This document shows positions 31,153 through 40,462 of a DNA stretch of 64,000 nucleotides, one piece after another. Position 1 is the stretch's first letter. Every line of letters begins with the position of its first letter. The notes under the pieces are model-generated. The model did no database searches and was not told the DNA's origin. It saw only the letters and a program-made list of their open reading frames with translations. The DNA is from Pseudomonas sp. GOM6 (lineage in GTDB: Bacteria; Pseudomonadota; Gammaproteobacteria; Pseudomonadales; Pseudomonadaceae), in contig NZ_JARPUS010000002.1 of assembly GCF_029537485.1 (NCBI RefSeq), positions 1-64,000 on the forward strand. Direction: 5' to 3'. The translations under genes were made by a program, and so were the position numbers.

Positions 31153-31168
31153 GTGAAAAAACCGTCAT
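31153..31168 (-). promoter_or_regulatory. candidate ColR binding site upstream of PAP2 gene
   Basis: The minus strand reads ATGACGGTTTTTTCAC. This fits the ColR motif described in P. putida, YYNASNNYTTTTTCAC, at all constrained positions but the first. It is in the colR-PAP2 divergent gap, oriented toward the PAP2 gene. Confidence 0.65.
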
Positions 31169-31234
31169 GTACGCTCGGCAACCCTGCGCACCGGGGTATC
31201 TTTATGGCTCTGCGTAATAACGAGGGCGACGACC

Positions 31235-31918
31235 ATGCGCCTCCTCTTGGTCGAGGACAATCGCGACATTCTGGCCAATATGGCCGACTACCTGCAGATC
31301 AAGGGCTATACGGTTGACTGCGCCCAGGATGGCCTGTCCGGGCTACACCTGGCCACGACTCAGCACTATGACCTGCTGGTGCTGGATATCATGTTGCCGG
31401 GTATCGATGGCTACACCCTGTGCAAGCGCCTGCGTGAGGAGGCGCGCAGCAATACGCCGGTGATCATGCTCACGGCGCGCGACCAGCTGGATGACCGGCT
31501 GCAGGGCTTCAAGTCGGGGGCTGACGACTATTTGGTCAAGCCCTTCGCGCTGTCCGAGCTGGCCGCACGCATTGAGGCGGTATTGCGCCGTAGTCTGGGC
31601 GCTGGCAAGCGTCTGCTGCAGGTGGGCGATCTGAGCTATGACCTCGACACCTTGGAGATTGTCCGCGCGGGCAAGGCGCTCAAGCTCAATCCCGTGGGGC
31701 TCAAGCTGCTCGCGCTGTTGATGCAGAAGAGTCCTCACGTGGTGCGCCGCGATGTGCTGGAGGAGGCGTTATGGGGCGACGATTGTCCCGACAGCGACAG
31801 CCTGCGCAGCCATGTGCATCAGTTGCGCCAGGTGATCGACAAACCTTTCCCCAGTGCTTTGCTGCAGACCGTGCACGGTGTCGGCTACCGTCTGGTCGAG
31901 GGTGGCGATGGAGTTTAA
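31235..31918 (+). CDS. colR: response regulator ColR
   Basis: A 227-residue OmpR-type regulator. The receiver has acidic residues E7/D8 and phospho-acceptor D51 (VLDIMLPG). The winged-helix domain ends with RSHVHQLRQVIDKPF and VHGVGYRLVEGG. ColRS maintains envelope integrity and responds to excess metals in P. putida, where it also affects root colonisation. Overlaps colS by 11 bases. Assignment rests on the colR-colS-inaA-like neighbourhood and the ColS ExxE motif. Confidence 0.93.
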   Translation: MRLLLVEDNRDILANMADYLQIKGYTVDCAQDGLSGLHLATTQHYDLLVLDIMLPGIDGYTLCKRLREEARSNTPVIMLTARDQLDDRLQGFKSGADDYLVKPFALSELAARIEAVLRRSLGAGKRLLQVGDLSYDLDTLEIVRAGKALKLNPVGLKLLALLMQKSPHVVRRDVLEEALWGDDCPDSDSLRSHVHQLRQVIDKPFPSALLQTVHGVGYRLVEGGDGV

Positions 31919-33179
31919 GCAAAGCCTGTCGCGGCGCATTGTCATCGCTTTCGTGCTGATGACGGCGCTGGTTGGCGGTACGTTCGCCATCGGCATCGTC
32001 GAAACCGTGCATCTGGTCGAAGAACGACTGATTTCCTCCGAGCTGGGCGGCGACCTCGACCGTCTGCTGAAAATGGAGAGTATCGATGAGTGGCGGCATC
32101 GTCCGGAGCCCACACAGCTGTTCCATTTTTCAGGGGGGCGTGGCGACTTCGCGCTGAGCGAGGATCTGCAAAACCTGCCGCCTGGGTTCAGCGAGTTGTT
32201 TCGCGACAACCATTCCTACTATGCCTATGTGCATCTGGTCGACGGCCGGCGCTATGTGCTGATGGAGGATCAGAGCGAGTTCGAGGAACGTGAACAGCTG
32301 CTGTTTGCCGTGGTGCTGGTGGGCTTCCTGCTCAGCCTTGGGTTGTCCGGCCTGCTTGGCTGGTTGCTGGCGCGCAAGGTGATCGAGCCCGTGGTGCGAT
32401 TGTCGGGCCAAGTCGGCCATCCGGATCAATTGCTCGAGCGGGCGCCGCAGTTGGCGCCGGATTACGCCGAGGATGAAGTAGGGCGTCTGGCCGCCTCTTT
32501 CGATATCACGCTCGGCTTGCTACGTCGCTCGCTGATGCGTGAGCGACTGTTCACCAGCGATGTCAGTCATGAGCTGCGTACGCCGTTGATGGTCGTCGCC
32601 AGCTCCTGTGAACTGTTGCTGGAAAGCCCGGAACTGAGCGCGCGTAGCCGCACCCAGGTGCAACGCATTGCCCGCGCGTGTGAAGAGATGCGCGAGCTGG
32701 TGCAAACCTTTCTCCTGCTGGCGCGTTCGACTGCGGATGGCGGCGCCGTGGAGTCGCAAGCGGGTTTGCGCGAGATTGCCGATGGGTTGGTCGAGCAATG
32801 GCGTCCGCTGATCGAAAGCAAGGGCCTGGTGTTTGACTACCAGCCGGCAGACTGCGGCCAGCAAACCTATAACGGTCCGCTGCTGCGCTCGGTATTGGGC
32901 AACCTGCTACGCAACGCCTGGCATTACACCGAGCAGGGACGGATCGAGCTGCGCCTGGGGGCCAGTGGCTTTGTGGTCGAGGACACGGGTGTGGGGATTC
33001 CCGCAGCGGAGCGCGAGGCGATGTTTCAGCCTTTCGTGCGTGGCGGCGCGGCGCGGGGGGAGGGGCTTGGCCTCGGTCTGTCCCTGGTGCAGCGCATCTG
33101 TGAAAGCCAGGGCTGGAGTGTGGAGCTGGCAGATGCTGTGCCGCGTGGCTGTCGTTTTGAAGTCAATTTGGCCAAATGA
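31908..33179 (+). CDS. colS: sensor histidine kinase ColS
   Basis: A 423-residue kinase from ATG 31908 (MEFKQSLSRR). The first helix spans about residues 11-32, a ~95-residue periplasmic part follows, then a second helix at 131-155. The HisKA box is SDVSHELRTPLMV with H221. ATPase blocks are LGNLLRNAWHY, VEDTGVGIP and GEGLGLGLSLV. The periplasmic end holds EFEERE with E126 and E129 forming the ExxE motif reported to sense ferric iron and zinc in ColS. Start overlaps the end of colR, indicating coupled translation. Confidence 0.94.
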   Translation: MEFKQSLSRRIVIAFVLMTALVGGTFAIGIVETVHLVEERLISSELGGDLDRLLKMESIDEWRHRPEPTQLFHFSGGRGDFALSEDLQNLPPGFSELFRDNHSYYAYVHLVDGRRYVLMEDQSEFEEREQLLFAVVLVGFLLSLGLSGLLGWLLARKVIEPVVRLSGQVGHPDQLLERAPQLAPDYAEDEVGRLAASFDITLGLLRRSLMRERLFTSDVSHELRTPLMVVASSCELLLESPELSARSRTQVQRIARACEEMRELVQTFLLLARSTADGGAVESQAGLREIADGLVEQWRPLIESKGLVFDYQPADCGQQTYNGPLLRSVLGNLLRNAWHYTEQGRIELRLGASGFVVEDTGVGIPAAEREAMFQPFVRGGAARGEGLGLGLSLVQRICESQGWSVELADAVPRGCRFEVNLAK

Positions 33180-33355
33180 CAGGCTGATGATGATTGGCGG
33201 TATGCAACTTGCTGGAAGCTTTTGATTAGTACCCTGCACCGTCCGCACCCTTGAGCCAGAGGCGTTGTGGGTGAGAGTGCGGGTTACCGTGTTACCCAGG
33301 GTGACCGGGAGCAGAAGCAAGGTATACCCAGTCGGGTTATAGAGCGGAGAAACAG

Positions 33356-34027
33356 ATGAATCTAGCGGGCCAGTTCGAGCAGTGGTGGCAGCGTCAAGGC
33401 GATTGGGTGGAGGAGCCCAATCGCAGGCGTGGCGGGGAGAGCGGCGTGCAGCGTCTGCAGCAGGAAGACGGCAGCGTCTATTACGCCAAGCGCCAGGTGG
33501 GGCATATCTACCGCAGCTTGCGCCATCCGTTCGGTTGCCCGACCGTGCTGCGTGAGCGCAAGGCCCTGCTCGCACTCGATCGACATGGCGTGCGTGTGCC
33601 GCAGATCGTCTATTGCGGTACCGAGCGCAGTGTCGAGGGATGGCGCGGCTTGCTGATCAGTGCCGAACTCGAAGGCTTTCAGGATATCGAGAGCTGGTAT
33701 GCCGCGGGTGGCCGTGAGCAGATCGATCCTGCTCGGCATAACCAGCTGTTGCGACACATTGGTGCGATGCTGGCTCGCATGAACTTGGCCCGCTGGCAGC
33801 ATGGTTGCCTGTACGCCAAGCATGTGTTCGTGAAAGTGGCCGACGACGCGCTGGATGTGGCGCTGCTCGATCTGGAGAAGAGCCGCCGCCGCTGGACTCG
33901 CCGGGCAGCGGCGCGTCACGACCTGCGTCAGTTACGGCGCCATTCGTCGTGGAGTGCGGTGGAGTGGCAGCAGGTGGTCTACGGTTACGAACAGGTGTTT
34001 GGCAGCACTATCAAGAGGTTACTGTGA
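33356..34027 (+). CDS. InaA-like lipopolysaccharide-kinase-family protein
   Basis: A 223-residue protein of the WaaP/Kdo-kinase-like group. It shows DGSVYYAKRQ (candidate ATP-binding Lys), LRERKALLALDRHGVRVPQIVYCG and a catalytic-loop-like QHGCLYAKHVFV followed by LLDLEKSRRRW (metal-binding Asp). InaA was named from weak-acid induction in E. coli. The kinase substrate is unknown. Conserved next to colRS in pseudomonads. The 33180-33355 gap shows no clear ColR box. Its stop overlaps the next ATG (TGATG). Confidence 0.87.
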   Translation: MNLAGQFEQWWQRQGDWVEEPNRRRGGESGVQRLQQEDGSVYYAKRQVGHIYRSLRHPFGCPTVLRERKALLALDRHGVRVPQIVYCGTERSVEGWRGLLISAELEGFQDIESWYAAGGREQIDPARHNQLLRHIGAMLARMNLARWQHGCLYAKHVFVKVADDALDVALLDLEKSRRRWTRRAAARHDLRQLRRHSSWSAVEWQQVVYGYEQVFGSTIKRLL

Positions 34028-34263
34028 TGAAGCTAGAAATCGCTCGAGGTTTGTTCCTCGTAGGCGCGCTCAGCGTTACCGCGCTGGCCGCCGCAGCCTG
34101 GCAGGAGCCGGCCCCGCGCGTACTGGATGACAAGCACTGTGCCGAGCAAGCCTGTCCGGCGGTCTCTACCCATCATGCCGGTTTTACCCCGGTCGAGGCC
34201 GACAGCGACAACCTGCTGCTGTTGATGTTCGGTCTGAATCAGGCCATGAAAGGCGAGCAGTAG
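34027..34263 (+). CDS. small exported protein of unknown function
   Basis: A 78-residue product starting at ATG 34027, which shares a base with the inaA-like stop. The N-terminus MKLEIARGLFLVGALSVTALAAAAW looks like a signal peptide or anchor, ending near residue 24. Two cysteines follow in KHCAEQACPA and may form a disulphide in the periplasm. A hydrophobic LLLLMFGL lies near the end. I do not recognise a family. Translational coupling to the kinase-like gene suggests a shared role, and a strong terminator closes the unit. Confidence 0.8.
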   Translation: MKLEIARGLFLVGALSVTALAAAAWQEPAPRVLDDKHCAEQACPAVSTHHAGFTPVEADSDNLLLLMFGLNQAMKGEQ

Positions 34264-34280
34264 AACAACGGATGGAGCAA

Positions 34281-34310
34281 CAAAAAGCCCCGCAGATGCG
34301 GGGCTTTTTG
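34281..34310. terminator. bidirectional terminator
   Basis: CAAAAAGCCCCGCA pairs perfectly with TGCGGGGCTTTTTG around a two-base turn. It ends the inaA-like unit on the plus strand and the MexW-type gene on the minus strand. Confidence 0.93.
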
Positions 34311-34320
34311 TTCTTCGGCG

Positions 34321-37300
34321 TCAGTGCGCGGGCGCTGTGGCCGGCGCCTGGTCCGGCTTGGCCAGCAGGGTGTAGACACAGGGCAGCACGAACAGGGTGA
34401 ACAGCGTGCCGACACTCATACCGGTGGCAATCACCAGGCCGATGTCGAAGCGGCTCACCGCGCCGGCACCGCTGGCGAGGATCAGCGGCACCATGCCGAA
34501 GACCATGGCCGCCGTGGTCATCAGCACCGGGCGCAGGCGGATAGAGGCAGCTTCCTCGATCGCTTCGCGGATGCTCATGCCCTTGTCGCGGCGCAGCTGG
34601 TTGGCGAACTCGACGATCAGGATGCCGTGCTTGCTGATCAGGCCGATCAGCGTCACCAGACCCACCTGGGTGTAGATGTTCATGCTGGAGAAGCCGAGGA
34701 AGATCGGGATCAGCGCGCCGCAGATCGACAGCGGCACGGTGACCAGGATCACCAGTGGGTCGCGGAAGCTCTCGAACTGCGCCGCCAGCACCAGGAAGAT
34801 GATGGCTAGGGCCAGGCCGAAGGTGACGTACAGCGCGCTGCCCTCCTGCACGTACTGGCGGGTGGCGCCGGCATAGTCGAAGGTGAAGCCGCGCGGTGCT
34901 TCCTCGCGGGCGATCTGGGCGATGGTCTCGGCCGCTTCACCCATGCTGACGATCGGCACGCCCTCGACAATGGCCGAGTTGAGCTGCTGGAACTGTTTGA
35001 GCTTGGTCGGCCGGGCGCGGTCACTGACGCTGATCAGCGTGCCCAGCGGCACCATCTGTCCGCTTTCACTTTTGACGTAATAGTTGCTCAGCCAGCCCGG
35101 ATTGTCGCGGTAGGCGCGCTCGACCTGGGCGATCACCTTGTAGCTGCGCCCGTCGATGGTGAAGCGGTTAATCTCGCCCTCGCCGAGCAGAATCGCCAGG
35201 GTGGCGCCCAGGTCCTGCATGGATACGCCCATCTGCGCCGCCTTGGCGCGGTCGATATCGACCACCACTTCGGGCTTGTCGAAGGCCAGGTCGACGTTGA
35301 GGAAGGCAAACTTGCCGGATTCCATGGCGCGCGTCTTGATCCGCTCGGCGACTTGCAGCAGTGATTCGTAGTCGTTCGGCGTGTTGACCACGAACTGGAA
35401 TGGCAGGCCCTCACCGGTGCCGGGCAGGGCCGGCAGGTTAAAGCCGAAGATCTGCAGGCCGGGGATGTCGTTGAGGCGTTCCTGAACGATGGGCAGCAGT
35501 TCCATCTGCGTGCGCTCACGCTCGCTCCAGGGCTGCAGCAGGAAACCGCCGATACCGGACTGTACGCCACTAAAACCGTTGATCTGGAACGACGAGTAGT
35601 ACTCGGGGAACTCTTTGAAGATGTCCACGAACTGATCGGTGTAGGCGTTCAGGTAGTTGAGGTTGGTCGGCTGTGGCGCGTTGGTGAACAGGAACACGAT
35701 GCCCTGGTCTTCGTCCGGCGCCAGTTCGTTCTTGCTGAAACTGAGCAGTACCGGGATCAGGCACATGACAATCACCCCGAACACCAGTACCACCGGACGG
35801 GTTTCCAGGGTGCCGTGCAATGCCTTCTGATAGCGCCGCTTGAGCTTGTCGAAGAGCAGGTCGAGCTTGTGTGCCAGGCCCGTGGGGTTCTCCTCGTGAC
35901 GCAGCAGGCGCGAGCACATCATCGGCGACAGGGTCAGGGCAACGATGCCGGAGATGATCACCGCGCCGGCCAGGGTCAGGGCGAACTCCTTGAACAGCGC
36001 ACCGGTCAGGCCCTCGAGGAAGCCGATGGGGGCGTACACCGCGGCCAGGGTGATGGTCATCGACACCACCGGGATGGCGATCTCGCGGGCGCCTTCGATG
36101 GCCGCGTCGAACGGTGTCTTGCCTTCCTCGATATGGCGGTGAATGTTCTCCACCACCACGATGGCGTCGTCCACCACCAGGCCGATGGCCAGCACCATGG
36201 CCAGCAGGGTCAGCAGGTTGATCGAGTAGCCCATCAGCTGCATGAAGAACAGCACGCCGATCATCGACAGCGGGATGGTGATGACCGGGATCAGCACTGA
36301 GCGGAAGGCACCGAGGAACAGGAACACCACGACGACGACGATCAGCACCGCCTCGCCCAGGGTTTTGATCACTTCCTCGATGGAGGCGCGGATGAACTCG
36401 GTGGCGTCGTAGGCGATGGAGACTTTCAGGTTGGGCGGCAGCTGGGCTTCCAGTTCCGGCAGGGCGGCGCGCACATGCTTGATCACGTCCAGCGGGTTGG
36501 CGCTGGGTGTGCCCTTGATCGCGATGTAGACGGAGGGGATGCCGTCGAAGGAGCTGATCGAGTCGTAGTTGGCCGCGCCCATTTCCACCCGGGCGATGTC
36601 GCGCACCAACACGCGGCTGTCGCCGTCAGTCTTTACCGGAATGGCGGCGAAAGCCTCGGCCGACTTGAGGTCGGTGCTGGCATTGATACTGGTGACCACG
36701 TACTGGCCCTTCACTTCGCCGGCGGCGGCGAGGAAGTTATAGCGCTGCACGGCGTTGGTCACGTCCACGGCGCTAATGCCGTAGGCAGCCATCTTCACCG
36801 GGTCCAGCCACAGGCGCATGGCGAACACCTGGTTGCCGAGAATCTCGGCCTCGGCCATGCCGGGCAGGGTGGCCAGCTTGGGTTGGATGACGCGGGACAG
36901 ATAGTCGGTAATCTGCGGGTTGGACAACTCGTCACTGTAGAAACTGACGTACATCAGTGCCGAGGCATCGGCCGCTTCCTTGGACAGCACCGGGTCTTCG
37001 GCGTCCTGCGGCAGCTGGTTCTTCACCTCGTTGGCCTTGGCCAGCAGCTCGGTGAACAGGCGGTCGCTGTCGGCGCCGATGCGCGCGTAGATGGAGATCA
37101 CCGAGAGGTTCTGCTGGCTCGACGAGGTCATGTAGTCGATGCCCTCGGCGCTGGCCAGGCTCTGCTGCAGCGGCTGGGTGATGTAGCCCTGGATGGTTTC
37201 GGCGTTGGCGCCGGGGTAGGCGGTGCTGACCGTGATCAGGGCGTTTTCCATCTGCGGGTACTGGCGGATCACCAGTTTGCTGAAGGCCTGCAGGCCCAGC

Positions 37301-37368
37301 AGGATGATCAGCAGGCTGACCACGGTCGCCAGCACCGGGCGACGGATAAAGGGATCTGTAAAGGCCAT
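34321..37368 (-). CDS. mexW: RND multidrug efflux transporter (MexW-like)
   Basis: A 1015-residue HAE1-family RND pump with 12 helices and two large periplasmic loops. Seen are RRPVLATVVSLLIILLG in helix 1, the proton-relay pair in VLAIGLVVDDAIVVVENI, and the end helices with MSVGTLFTLFVLPCVYTLL. ATG 37368 has an AAGGAA site. Gene order (colRS, inaA-like, then this pair in reverse) matches mexVW of P. aeruginosa, so I use that name with reserve. It exports drugs with the adaptor encoded upstream. No outer-membrane channel gene lies nearby, so it presumably borrows an OprM-type porin. Confidence 0.88.
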   Translation of the reverse strand: MAFTDPFIRRPVLATVVSLLIILLGLQAFSKLVIRQYPQMENALITVSTAYPGANAETIQGYITQPLQQSLASAEGIDYMTSSSQQNLSVISIYARIGADSDRLFTELLAKANEVKNQLPQDAEDPVLSKEAADASALMYVSFYSDELSNPQITDYLSRVIQPKLATLPGMAEAEILGNQVFAMRLWLDPVKMAAYGISAVDVTNAVQRYNFLAAAGEVKGQYVVTSINASTDLKSAEAFAAIPVKTDGDSRVLVRDIARVEMGAANYDSISSFDGIPSVYIAIKGTPSANPLDVIKHVRAALPELEAQLPPNLKVSIAYDATEFIRASIEEVIKTLGEAVLIVVVVVFLFLGAFRSVLIPVITIPLSMIGVLFFMQLMGYSINLLTLLAMVLAIGLVVDDAIVVVENIHRHIEEGKTPFDAAIEGAREIAIPVVSMTITLAAVYAPIGFLEGLTGALFKEFALTLAGAVIISGIVALTLSPMMCSRLLRHEENPTGLAHKLDLLFDKLKRRYQKALHGTLETRPVVLVFGVIVMCLIPVLLSFSKNELAPDEDQGIVFLFTNAPQPTNLNYLNAYTDQFVDIFKEFPEYYSSFQINGFSGVQSGIGGFLLQPWSERERTQMELLPIVQERLNDIPGLQIFGFNLPALPGTGEGLPFQFVVNTPNDYESLLQVAERIKTRAMESGKFAFLNVDLAFDKPEVVVDIDRAKAAQMGVSMQDLGATLAILLGEGEINRFTIDGRSYKVIAQVERAYRDNPGWLSNYYVKSESGQMVPLGTLISVSDRARPTKLKQFQQLNSAIVEGVPIVSMGEAAETIAQIAREEAPRGFTFDYAGATRQYVQEGSALYVTFGLALAIIFLVLAAQFESFRDPLVILVTVPLSICGALIPIFLGFSSMNIYTQVGLVTLIGLISKHGILIVEFANQLRRDKGMSIREAIEEAASIRLRPVLMTTAAMVFGMVPLILASGAGAVSRFDIGLVIATGMSVGTLFTLFVLPCVYTLLAKPDQAPATAPAH

Positions 37369-37449
37369 AACGATTTCCTTGGCTGCCGCGGGGCGGCCTG
37401 TGCATCAGCGAATGGAGCCCGTCAAATTGCCGGCGGGCTCTCGCGGCGA

Positions 37450-38583
37450 TTACTCGGGCTTGCTGGCCAGCGCCGGGTCGTCGACCACCTTGATATGGGC
37501 GCCGTTGTCCAGTTTGAGCTGGCCGGCGGTGACGACCTGCTCGCCAGCCTTGAGGCCCTTGAGGACCAGCACCTGGCCATCGCGGCGCTCGCCGGTCTCG
37601 ACGAAGCGGCGCTCGACGCTCAGCTGTACCTGGCCCTGCTCGTCCTTCACCACCTGACCTTGCTCATCCTTCTGTTCGCCGATCACGTAGACCGAGTTGC
37701 CGTAGAGGGTGTAGGTGATGGCGGTTTCCGGGACCAGCACCTGTGGTGTGCTGCCCGGCAGCAGCACTTCCAGGTTGGCGAACATGCCCGGCAGCAGCTT
37801 GTTGTCCGGGTTCGGTAGCATGGCGCGTACCTGCACGTTGCGGGTGGTTTCCTCGACCTTGGGGTTGAGTGCGTTGACTTCGCCCTCGAACACCTCGCCC
37901 GGATACGCCGCCACGCGGATGCGCACTTTCTGACCGATGGCCAGTAAGGGGTAGTCCTGTTCGGGCAGGAAGAAGTCGACGTACAGCTTGGACAAATCCT
38001 GCAGGGTGGCGAAGGGGTTGCCGGGGCTCAGGTAGTCGCCGGTGTCTACCTGGCGAATGCCGATGGTGCCGGCGAAAGGGGCGACGATGCGTTTCTTGTC
38101 CAGTTCGGCCTTGAGCTGGGTGACGCTGGCCTCGGCCTTGAGCAGCTCGGCGTTGAGCCGGTCGAACTCGCTCTTGGAAATGGCCTGGCGCTTGATCAGG
38201 TCCTGGCCGCGCTGATACTCGACCCGCGCAAGAGCACGCACCGCTTCGGCGGTGGTGAGGATGGCCTGCTCGACCTTGCTGTCCAGCTGCAGCAGCGGCT
38301 GGCCCAGGCTGACGCTCTCGCCGGACTGGAACAGTACCGATTCGACCGTGCCTACGACTTCGGCAGTCAGATCGATGCCCTGAAAGGCCTTGAGCGTGCC
38401 GATGGCCGGCAGGCGTTTCTGCCAGGGCTGCTCTTCGGCAATCGCGGCAGACACGCTGATGGCCGGCTGCGGGGCCGAGAACATCTGGATCTGCTGATAG
38501 ATGGAGAAGCCTTTGTAGGCGGCGAGGGCGAGTACCACGAGGACGACTACGCCCAGCATGATCAGCATGCGGCGGAGCAACAT
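37450..38583 (-). CDS. mexV: RND efflux periplasmic adaptor (MexV-like)
   Basis: A 377-residue membrane-fusion protein. It has an N-terminal membrane anchor (residues ~6-22), a lipoyl-like half motif near IGTLKAFQGIDLTAEVVG, an alpha-hairpin (about 100-155), then IVAPFAGTIGIRQVDTGDYL and beta-barrel segments. ATG 38583 (MLLRRMLIM) follows AAGGAA; the 18-codon extension is rejected. It bridges the RND pump and an outer-membrane channel and is followed by the pump gene after 81 bases. No lipobox cysteine is present, unlike MexA. Confidence 0.9.
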   Translation of the reverse strand: MLLRRMLIMLGVVVLVVLALAAYKGFSIYQQIQMFSAPQPAISVSAAIAEEQPWQKRLPAIGTLKAFQGIDLTAEVVGTVESVLFQSGESVSLGQPLLQLDSKVEQAILTTAEAVRALARVEYQRGQDLIKRQAISKSEFDRLNAELLKAEASVTQLKAELDKKRIVAPFAGTIGIRQVDTGDYLSPGNPFATLQDLSKLYVDFFLPEQDYPLLAIGQKVRIRVAAYPGEVFEGEVNALNPKVEETTRNVQVRAMLPNPDNKLLPGMFANLEVLLPGSTPQVLVPETAITYTLYGNSVYVIGEQKDEQGQVVKDEQGQVQLSVERRFVETGERRDGQVLVLKGLKAGEQVVTAGQLKLDNGAHIKVVDDPALASKPE

Positions 38584-38729
38584 ATTCCGGTTCCTTGGCA
38601 GGGCAATTGGGGGCCTGGGAATAGGCGAAGCGGGCACGTTAGTACCGCCTGACGATCAAGTCAAAAAAACCCATGTGCAAAAGGTTTCTAGTGCGCATTT
38701 TTGCGACGACTTGTTGCGCGAAAAGCGCC

Positions 38730-38754
38730 AATGGCTGCATTTTCTGCAGCCATT
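38730..38754 (-). terminator. hairpin 3' of the chemoreceptor gene
   Basis: AATGGCTGCA and TGCAGCCATT form a perfect 10-bp stem with a five-base loop, 29 bases past the chemoreceptor stop. It is followed on the minus strand by GGCGCTTTTCG. Probable but weak terminator. Confidence 0.5.
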
Positions 38755-38783
38755 GTGCTTGCCCTGCCTGGCCTTGCGCCTGC

Positions 38784-40409
38784 TCAGGAACCCAGGCGGC
38801 GGGTGACTTCGTTGAGCTCGCCGGACAGGCCGCGCAGGTTCTGGCTGGCGGCCTGGGTGCGCTCGACGTTTTCCTGGTTGGAACTGGCGATGGCGGTGAT
38901 CTCGGTGAGGTTGCGCGAGATGTCTTCGGCCACTGACGTCTGTTCCTCGGCGGCGGTGGCGATCTGCCGGTTCATGTCGCGGATGGCCTCGACCGCGCCG
39001 GTGATGCGTTCAAGCATGGCGCCGGCCTCGGTGACCTGGGTCACGCCTTCCTCGCTGCGGTTCTGCCCGCTCTCGATGGCGCGCACGGCGTTCAGCGCGC
39101 CGGTCTGCACGGTGTCGATGATCTGGTTGATCTCGGCGGTGGATTCAGCGGTGCGCTGTGCCAGGTGGCGCACCTCGTCGGCGACCACGGCGAAGCCGCG
39201 GCCCTGCTCGCCGGCACGGGCGGCCTCGATGGCGGCGTTGAGCGCCAGCAGGTTGGTTTGCTCGGCGATGCCACGGATCACTTCCAGCACCTTGCCGATG
39301 CGCCCGCTGTCGGCTTCCAGGCGGCGGATCACCTCGGCGGTGCTGGCGATCTCGCTGCGCATGCCGGTGATGGTCTGGATGGTCGATTCCATGACCTTGC
39401 CACCCTGGCGTGCCGAGTGGTCGGCATCGTCCGCGGCATGTGCGGCCTCGGCGGCGTGGCGCGCCACTTCCTGGGCCGTGGCGGACATCTCGTGCATGGC
39501 GGTGGCGACCTGATCGGTACGCTCGAACTGTTCGTTGATGCCCAGGGTCATGCGCGTGGCGATCTGATTCAGTTCGCCGCTGGCGTTGTCCAGGTTGCCG
39601 GTGCTGTGGCGCAGGCTGTCGGTGGTGCTGGCGAGGAAGTCGCGCAGGGTGTTGGCGGCCCGGGCCAGCATGCCCAGTTCGTCCTGGCGTTTGACTTCGA
39701 CACGCTGGTCGAAGCGGCCGTGACTGAGCTGGTCGACATGGCTGATCAGGTGGCGGATCGGGATGATCAGGTTGTTATTGACCAGCCACAGGCTGAACAG
39801 GCCGATCACCGTGGCGGCAGCCAGCATGATCAGGGTGCCGAGGGTAATGGTGCGTTCGGCGCTGCTGTTGATCTGTGCGGCTTGCTCCAGGCTCTGGCTG
39901 CGCAGTTGGTCGACCAGGGCGCTCATCTGCTCGCTGGTGGCGCGGTCGATGCCCTTGACCGCGGCATCGCCGGCCTTGGCATCGCCGTTGGCGGCGACGA
40001 AGGCATCACGACCTTTGCGGTAGTTGGCGCCGAGGGTCTGGTGCTCGCTGCGCAGGCGCTCGACCTGGCTTTTCAGCAGGGCATTCTCGCCGGCCAGGCT
40101 GGCCAGTTCGCCGAGGGTGTCCTGAACCTTGCGCTCCTGGGCCTCGAACTGCGCCCAGTATTTCTTCAGGTTCTCGCTGTCCTGGCCGCGTAGCAGGACG
40201 TTCTTCCATTCCTGCACCTGGATCTTGAATTCGACGTTGGCGACATCGATCAGGCGCGCGGCCTGCAGCGGGCCATCGAGCAGGCCACGATAGTCGCGCA
40301 TACCGCTGGACAGGAAGCTGAAGCAGGCCAGGGCAGTGATCAGGATCAGCGCCAGGCTGCCGCCGAGCAGGGTGAGGATCTGCGCGCGCAGAGATTTCTG
40401 CAGAAACAT
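38784..40409 (-). CDS. methyl-accepting chemotaxis protein
   Basis: A 541-residue transmembrane chemoreceptor. Helix 1 is at residues ~12-34. A roughly 155-residue periplasmic helical-bundle sensor follows, then helix 2 at about 190-212 and a HAMP domain (PIRHLISHVDQLSHGRFDQRV). The signalling domain has the tip IAEQTNLLALNAAIEAARAG. The C-terminus lacks the NWETF-type CheR-binding pentapeptide, as in most pseudomonad receptors. The ligand is unknown; the sensor resembles four-helix-bundle types. It lies beside an iron-linked gene group, but no functional tie is shown. Confidence 0.95.
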   Translation of the reverse strand: MFLQKSLRAQILTLLGGSLALILITALACFSFLSSGMRDYRGLLDGPLQAARLIDVANVEFKIQVQEWKNVLLRGQDSENLKKYWAQFEAQERKVQDTLGELASLAGENALLKSQVERLRSEHQTLGANYRKGRDAFVAANGDAKAGDAAVKGIDRATSEQMSALVDQLRSQSLEQAAQINSSAERTITLGTLIMLAAATVIGLFSLWLVNNNLIIPIRHLISHVDQLSHGRFDQRVEVKRQDELGMLARAANTLRDFLASTTDSLRHSTGNLDNASGELNQIATRMTLGINEQFERTDQVATAMHEMSATAQEVARHAAEAAHAADDADHSARQGGKVMESTIQTITGMRSEIASTAEVIRRLEADSGRIGKVLEVIRGIAEQTNLLALNAAIEAARAGEQGRGFAVVADEVRHLAQRTAESTAEINQIIDTVQTGALNAVRAIESGQNRSEEGVTQVTEAGAMLERITGAVEAIRDMNRQIATAAEEQTSVAEDISRNLTEITAIASSNQENVERTQAASQNLRGLSGELNEVTRRLGS

Positions 40410-40440
40410 GGGGGAACGCCTCTTCGAGGAGTAATGGCAC

Positions 40441-40462
40441 CCGGCACTCGGGTGAGTGCCGG
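40441..40462. repeat. hairpin upstream of the chemoreceptor
   Basis: CCGGCACTC/GAGTGCCGG with a GGGT loop lies 32 bases upstream of the chemoreceptor start. It may be an operator or leader structure; no known motif is recognised. Confidence 0.45.
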
